DNA of 7,788 nucleotides from the NCBI GenBank assembly GCA_937926755.1, contig CALBBA010000187.1, forward strand, positions 1 through 7,788, given 5' to 3'. The position numbers were made by a program, and so were the translations under genes. The notes beneath the pieces are model-generated. The model made no database searches. It worked only from the letters and a program-made list of their open reading frames with translations, and was not told the DNA's origin. Shown here piece after piece: positions 4,750-7,788 of this stretch (position 1 is its first letter; every line of letters begins with the position of its first letter). The stretch is from an uncultured Collinsella sp. Lineage in GTDB: Bacteria; Actinomycetota; Coriobacteriia; Coriobacteriales; Coriobacteriaceae.

Positions 4750-6207
4750 TTACGCAGCGAGGCGCTTGAGCACGTCGATGAGCAGCTCGTAGAAGCGCTC
4801 AGCAGAAGCGAGTTCCATGCTCTCGTCCGGGGTATGGACATCGGAGAGCGTCGGGCCCACGGCGATGGCGTCCAGGCCGTGCAGGGCCTCGGCAAACAGG
4901 CCGCACTCAAGGCCGGCGTGAATGGACTCGATACGCAGCTCGGAGCCAAAGAGCTCGCGATAGCTCTCGACAAAGACGTCGCGGACCGGCGAATGCTCGG
5001 CATAGCTCCAGCCGGGATACTCGAACTCAAACTTGGCGTCGAAGCCCAGGACATCGGCCAGCGTCTGCAGGCGGTCCTTGAACTCATTCTGCAGCGAAGT
5101 GATCGAGGAGCGCGGGGACAGCATGATCTTGACCTGGTCGTCAGAGGTGGCAACCACACCGATGTTGGAGGAAACCTCGACGGAGCCGTCGGTGGCGACG
5201 TTGCGGCGAATCACGCCGTTAGGGGCAAGACGCAGGGCGCGGATGAGGGCAAGCGCGGACTTCTGGTCCATGGCCTCGACCTCGGCGTCGTCGGCAATCT
5301 CGACGGTGCAGGTAAAGCCGGGGTCGAAGACCTCGAGCTCGGCAGTGACGTCGGCGATGATGCCCTTTGCGATCTCGGCCGCTGCCTCGGCGGCAGCGTG
5401 GTCGGCGTAAACCAGAACAGCCTTGCACTCACGGTTGATGGCGTTGTCCTTAGTGCCGCCGTTAAAGCTGACGATGGCGGGCTCGCCGGCGACCATCAGG
5501 CGGTCGATGATGCGGGCCATGATGAGGTTGCCGTTGCCGCGCTCCAGGTGGATGTCGGCGCCGGAGTGACCACCCAGCAGGCCGGAGATCTCGAGCGTAA
5601 GGGTGCTGCCGGTCTTGTGCTCGCGCACGATCGGGCAGGTGTAGGTAACGACGACACCGCCGGCGCAGCTGACGGTGGCCACGCCCTCCTCCTCGGAATC
5701 GAGGTTGATCATGGTGCGGGCGCTAATCTGGGACTTGTCGAGCGTCTCGGCGCCAACCAGGCCAGTCTCCTCGTCGGTGGTGAACACGCACTCGAGGGCC
5801 GGATGAGCAATCGAATCGTCGTTGAGCACGGTGAGCATCAGAGCGACGGCGATACCGTTGTCGGCGCCCAGCGTGGTACCGTTAGCGGTGAGGACGCCGT
5901 CCTTGACGACCAGGTCGATACCGTCGGTCGCAAAGTCGTGCTCAACGGAACCCAACTTGTCGCAAACCATATCGATGTGCCCCTGCAGCATCACGGTCGG
6001 GGCATTCTCGGCGCCGGCAGATGCGGGCTTGCGAATGATGACGTTGTAGACCTCGTCCTGATACACGTCGAGGCCGCGCTCCTTGGCAAACGCAACCAGG
6101 AAATCGCTGATGCCCTTCTCGTTGCCAGACCCACGGGGGATCGCGCTGATCTCCTCAAAGAAATGGAACAGCTGGGCGGGCTCGTAGCCAGTAATCTTGT
6201 AGTCCAT
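4750..6207 (-). CDS. pepD: PepD, Xaa-His dipeptidase (beta-Ala-His dipeptidase, M20 family)
   Basis: This cytosolic di-zinc dipeptidase splits dipeptides such as Xaa-His and contributes to peptide turnover. The 485 residues equal the usual PepD length. Metal and catalytic motifs are in order: GHIDMVCDK (His77, Asp79), TLGADNGIAVA (bridging Asp116), TTDEETGLVGA (catalytic Glu146, metal Glu147), INLDSEEEG (Asp170) and SDVHTPDE (His458). The dimerisation/lid domain with GLLGGHSGADIHLERGNGN is inserted at about 209-227. The start chosen is ATG at 6207-6205, which has AAGGAGG 4 nt upstream and begins MDYKITGYEP in family style. The same frame stays open to 6312, but those 35 extra codons have no ribosome site or family resemblance. 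It lies downstream of clpC on the same strand but across a terminator, so it probably has its own promoter. A hairpin terminator follows. Confidence 0.95.
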   Translation of the reverse strand: MDYKITGYEPAQLFHFFEEISAIPRGSGNEKGISDFLVAFAKERGLDVYQDEVYNVIIRKPASAGAENAPTVMLQGHIDMVCDKLGSVEHDFATDGIDLVVKDGVLTANGTTLGADNGIAVALMLTVLNDDSIAHPALECVFTTDEETGLVGAETLDKSQISARTMINLDSEEEGVATVSCAGGVVVTYTCPIVREHKTGSTLTLEISGLLGGHSGADIHLERGNGNLIMARIIDRLMVAGEPAIVSFNGGTKDNAINRECKAVLVYADHAAAEAAAEIAKGIIADVTAELEVFDPGFTCTVEIADDAEVEAMDQKSALALIRALRLAPNGVIRRNVATDGSVEVSSNIGVVATSDDQVKIMLSPRSSITSLQNEFKDRLQTLADVLGFDAKFEFEYPGWSYAEHSPVRDVFVESYRELFGSELRIESIHAGLECGLFAEALHGLDAIAVGPTLSDVHTPDESMELASAERFYELLIDVLKRLAA

Positions 6208-6251
6208 GGTGCCTCCTTGGCGCAACTGGTTAGACAGTAAGACATGCGACT

Positions 6252-6280
6252 TGTATATTCCCAGACTTTGCGTGCATAAA
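6252..6280 (-). promoter_or_regulatory. Weak candidate promoter for pepD
   Basis: On the minus strand TTTATG (complement of 6275-6280) and TATACA (complement of 6252-6257) are 17 bp apart, in the 213-bp gap between clpC and pepD. They match three and four consensus positions. A promoter is expected here because a terminator lies between clpC and pepD, but these hexamers are not strong. The surrounding gap also has a 7-bp inverted repeat, ACTGGTT/AACCAGT (6225-6231 and 6279-6285), which could easily be chance. Confidence 0.25.
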
Positions 6281-6363
6281 CCAGTCGAAAACGCCGAGCG
6301 CCCTCGCATCATCGGCTAACGGCGGACCGCATAGCGTAACGGTCACAACTTCGCAGCTCTACA

Positions 6364-6395
6364 AATCGAGGCGCCCTTGCCAGAGCGCCTCGATT
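6364..6395 (-). terminator. Terminator downstream of clpC
   Basis: AATCGAGGCGC (6364-6374) pairs perfectly with GCGCCTCGATT (6385-6395), an 11-bp stem with a 10-base loop, 25 bp beyond the clpC stop. On the minus strand the stem ends in GATT and runs into TTGTAG, giving only a weak T tract. Position and stem strength support a terminator; partial readthrough into pepD is possible. Confidence 0.65.
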
Positions 6396-6420
6396 GCACA
6401 GATCAAATTGTCACCACACC

Positions 6421-7788
6421 CTACAGCGCGCCGGAACCGGCTTGCATCATGCCGCCGGGGCCCGAGGTCACGCCGCCGCTCACGGGCGCGGCGTTGCCGG
6501 TGTGCGGCGCCGCCGGAGCGGTATCGCCGCCGAGCGCGCCGACCGGACGCGGTGCCGGAATCTCGCCCGTGCCGTGGCTAAAGACAAACTTGCCGTCGGC
6601 CACATCGCACAGGACGGTATCGCCCTCGCCCCACTCGCCGGCCAGAAGCTCCTCGGACAGCGGGTCCTCGATGAGCTTTTGGATGGCACGGCGCAGCGGA
6701 CGCGCACCGTTGGTGAGGTCGGTGCCCTCGGCCACGATCTTGTCATAGGCCGCATCGGTGAGCTTGATGTTCATGCCGTTGGCAATCAAACGCTGACGCA
6801 GGTCGTCCACCAGCAGGTGCGCGATCTTGGTGAGATTCTCACCCGAGAGCTTCTGGAACACCACGATGTCATCGATACGGTTGAGCAGCTCGGGGCGGAA
6901 CAGGCGCTTGAGTTCGCCCATCGCGCGGCCGCGGATCTCGCTCGAGGTGAGACCCTGCTCGCCGGTGGTGCCAAAGCCCACGCTCGCATCCTGCGCAATC
7001 TCGCGGGCGCCCACGTTGGACGTCATGATGATCACGGTGTTGCGGAAGTCGACCGTCTTGCCCTGGCTATCGGTCAGGCGGCCCTCCTCCAGCACCTGCA
7101 GCAAGATGTTGAAGATATCGGGGTGCGCCTTCTCGATCTCGTCGAACAGCACGACCGAGTACGGGTGACGACGAACGGCCTTGGTGAGCTGGCCGCCCTC
7201 GTCGTGACCGACGTAACCCGGAGGGCTACCGATGAGCTTGGAGACCTCGAACTCGCTGCCAAACTCCGACATGTCGAAGCTGATGAGCGCATCCTTGCCG
7301 CCAAAGAGGTACTCGGCGAGCGTCTTGGCGAGCTCGGTCTTGCCCGTGCCGGTGGGACCCAGGAAGATAAAGCTGCCGCCGGGGCGACGCGGGTCCTTGA
7401 GCGGCGAGCGGCTGCGGCGTACGGCCTTGGCAACTGCCTCGACAGCCTCGTCCTGACCGATGATGCGCGTCTTGAGCACGCTTTCGGCCTGCAGCAGGCG
7501 ACGGCTCTCGCTCTCGGTAAGCGAGGACACCGGTACGCCCGAAGTCACGGACACGATATCGGCGATCTGACTCACATCGATGGTGAGCGGGCTGGCGTCG
7601 AGCTCGGCGGTCCAGGCGGCCTTGGCCTCGGCGAGCTCAATCTCGGCGGCCTTCTGCCGCTCGGTAATCTCGGCGGCCTTGTTCATGTCGTCGCTCTCGG
7701 TGGCCTCCTGCGCGGCGGCCTTGAGCTCCTCTATGCGATGCTCGGCCTCGCGCACCGGCTCGGGCGCGCGATTCGCGGCGGTGCGAGC
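6421..7788 (-). CDS. clpC: ClpC, Clp-family AAA+ unfoldase (C-terminal 455 residues; gene continues beyond window)
   Basis: ClpC unfolds substrates and feeds them to ClpP in cytosolic protein quality control. The visible part starts in the middle region with a UVR-type coiled segment (about 15-60, LKAAAQEATESDDMNKAAEI) that distinguishes ClpC from ClpA and ClpB. The second AAA+ domain follows: RIIGQDEAV (about 108), Walker A GPTGTGKT (144-151), the pore-loop segment GSPPGYVGHDEGG, Walker B VVLFDEIEKAHPD (from 212), sensor 1 TSNVGA (from 256), the ClpP-docking VGF loop (270-272), an arginine-finger segment RPELLNRID and sensor 2 GARPLRRAIQ (from 361). The frame is open to the last base, so the gene is cut by the window and has no start here; a GTG at 7755 is internal. 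Unusually, about 50 Pro/Ala/Gly-rich residues extend past the normal end, finishing GGMMQAGSGAL. Confidence 0.96.
   Translation of the reverse strand, partial: ARTAANRAPEPVREAEHRIEELKAAAQEATESDDMNKAAEITERQKAAEIELAEAKAAWTAELDASPLTIDVSQIADIVSVTSGVPVSSLTESESRRLLQAESVLKTRIIGQDEAVEAVAKAVRRSRSPLKDPRRPGGSFIFLGPTGTGKTELAKTLAEYLFGGKDALISFDMSEFGSEFEVSKLIGSPPGYVGHDEGGQLTKAVRRHPYSVVLFDEIEKAHPDIFNILLQVLEEGRLTDSQGKTVDFRNTVIIMTSNVGAREIAQDASVGFGTTGEQGLTSSEIRGRAMGELKRLFRPELLNRIDDIVVFQKLSGENLTKIAHLLVDDLRQRLIANGMNIKLTDAAYDKIVAEGTDLTNGARPLRRAIQKLIEDPLSEELLAGEWGEGDTVLCDVADGKFVFSHGTGEIPAPRPVGALGGDTAPAAPHTGNAAPVSGGVTSGPGGMMQAGSGAL

Noticed and set aside
4705..6240. 511-codon open frame on the plus strand opposite pepD
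   Set aside because: It is a mirror of pepD codon bias in GC-rich DNA. Its composition is Gly/Val/Asp/Leu-rich with no recognisable domain, while pepD on the other strand has full length, all metal ligands and a ribosome site.
6262..6277. HipB-box-like sequence CAGACTTT-GCG-TGCAT before pepD
   Set aside because: It shares both halves of the hip box but has three extra bases, so the dyad spacing is wrong and there is no second copy; probably coincidence.
6208..6312. 35-codon N-terminal extension of PepD
   Set aside because: The frame is open, but AAGGAGG sits only before the inner ATG, the family length fits that start, and the extension resembles no signal peptide.
1..7788. CRISPR array, tRNA, rRNA or insertion sequence
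   Set aside because: No regularly spaced repeats with unique spacers, no tRNA or rRNA core sequences, and no transposase or terminal inverted repeats were seen; the only spaced repeats are the three hip operator boxes.

Overview
The window looks like a chromosomal segment of a high-GC Gram-positive bacterium, most likely Actinomycetota, class Coriobacteriia (Collinsella-like). This rests on GC-rich coding sequence, clean AGGAGG-type ribosome binding sites, TTG and GTG starts, and the gene set (ClpC with a UVR segment, DisA, the MEP isoprenoid pathway, an M20 PepD). The genus is an inference from general family resemblance; no search was run.

Layout. On the minus strand at the left end is a tightly packed operon, disA-ispD-ispF. 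disA and ispD share one base (TAATG) and ispD and ispF overlap by 11 bases. ispF is cut by the window edge, and its last ~59 bases look corrupted into nearly pure G/C. A 221-bp divergent intergenic region (1916-2136) separates disA from mntP, a manganese exporter gene on the plus strand. Its leader carries a GGGAGTAG motif resembling the yybP-ykoY manganese riboswitch and several ATGAG/CTCAT repeats. A hairpin terminator follows mntP. Next comes a HipBA-type toxin-antitoxin operon (hipB, hipA) whose control region holds three near-identical TGCA-N6-TGCA boxes, each exactly 27 bp from the next. The first box lies inside the mntP terminator hairpin. hipA converges on pepD, with a strong 13-bp stem between them. 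pepD and the 3' part of clpC occupy the right end on the minus strand, separated by a 213-bp gap with a clpC terminator.

How the genes fit together. On the minus strand the order clpC ... disA-ispD-ispF resembles the clpC-radA-disA-(yacL)-ispD-ispF cluster of Bacillus-type Firmicutes. Here pepD (minus) and mntP-hipBA (plus) lie where radA would be expected. The hip genes are less GC-rich than their neighbours, mostly within hipA, which fits acquisition of a mobile toxin-antitoxin module. The housekeeping genes cover proteolysis (ClpC, PepD), c-di-AMP synthesis and DNA-integrity scanning (DisA), isoprenoid precursor synthesis (IspD, IspF) and Mn2+ efflux (MntP). The best candidate for something new is the hipBA control region: an evenly phased operator array that overlaps the upstream gene's terminator. 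The HipB has an unusually long C-terminal extension.
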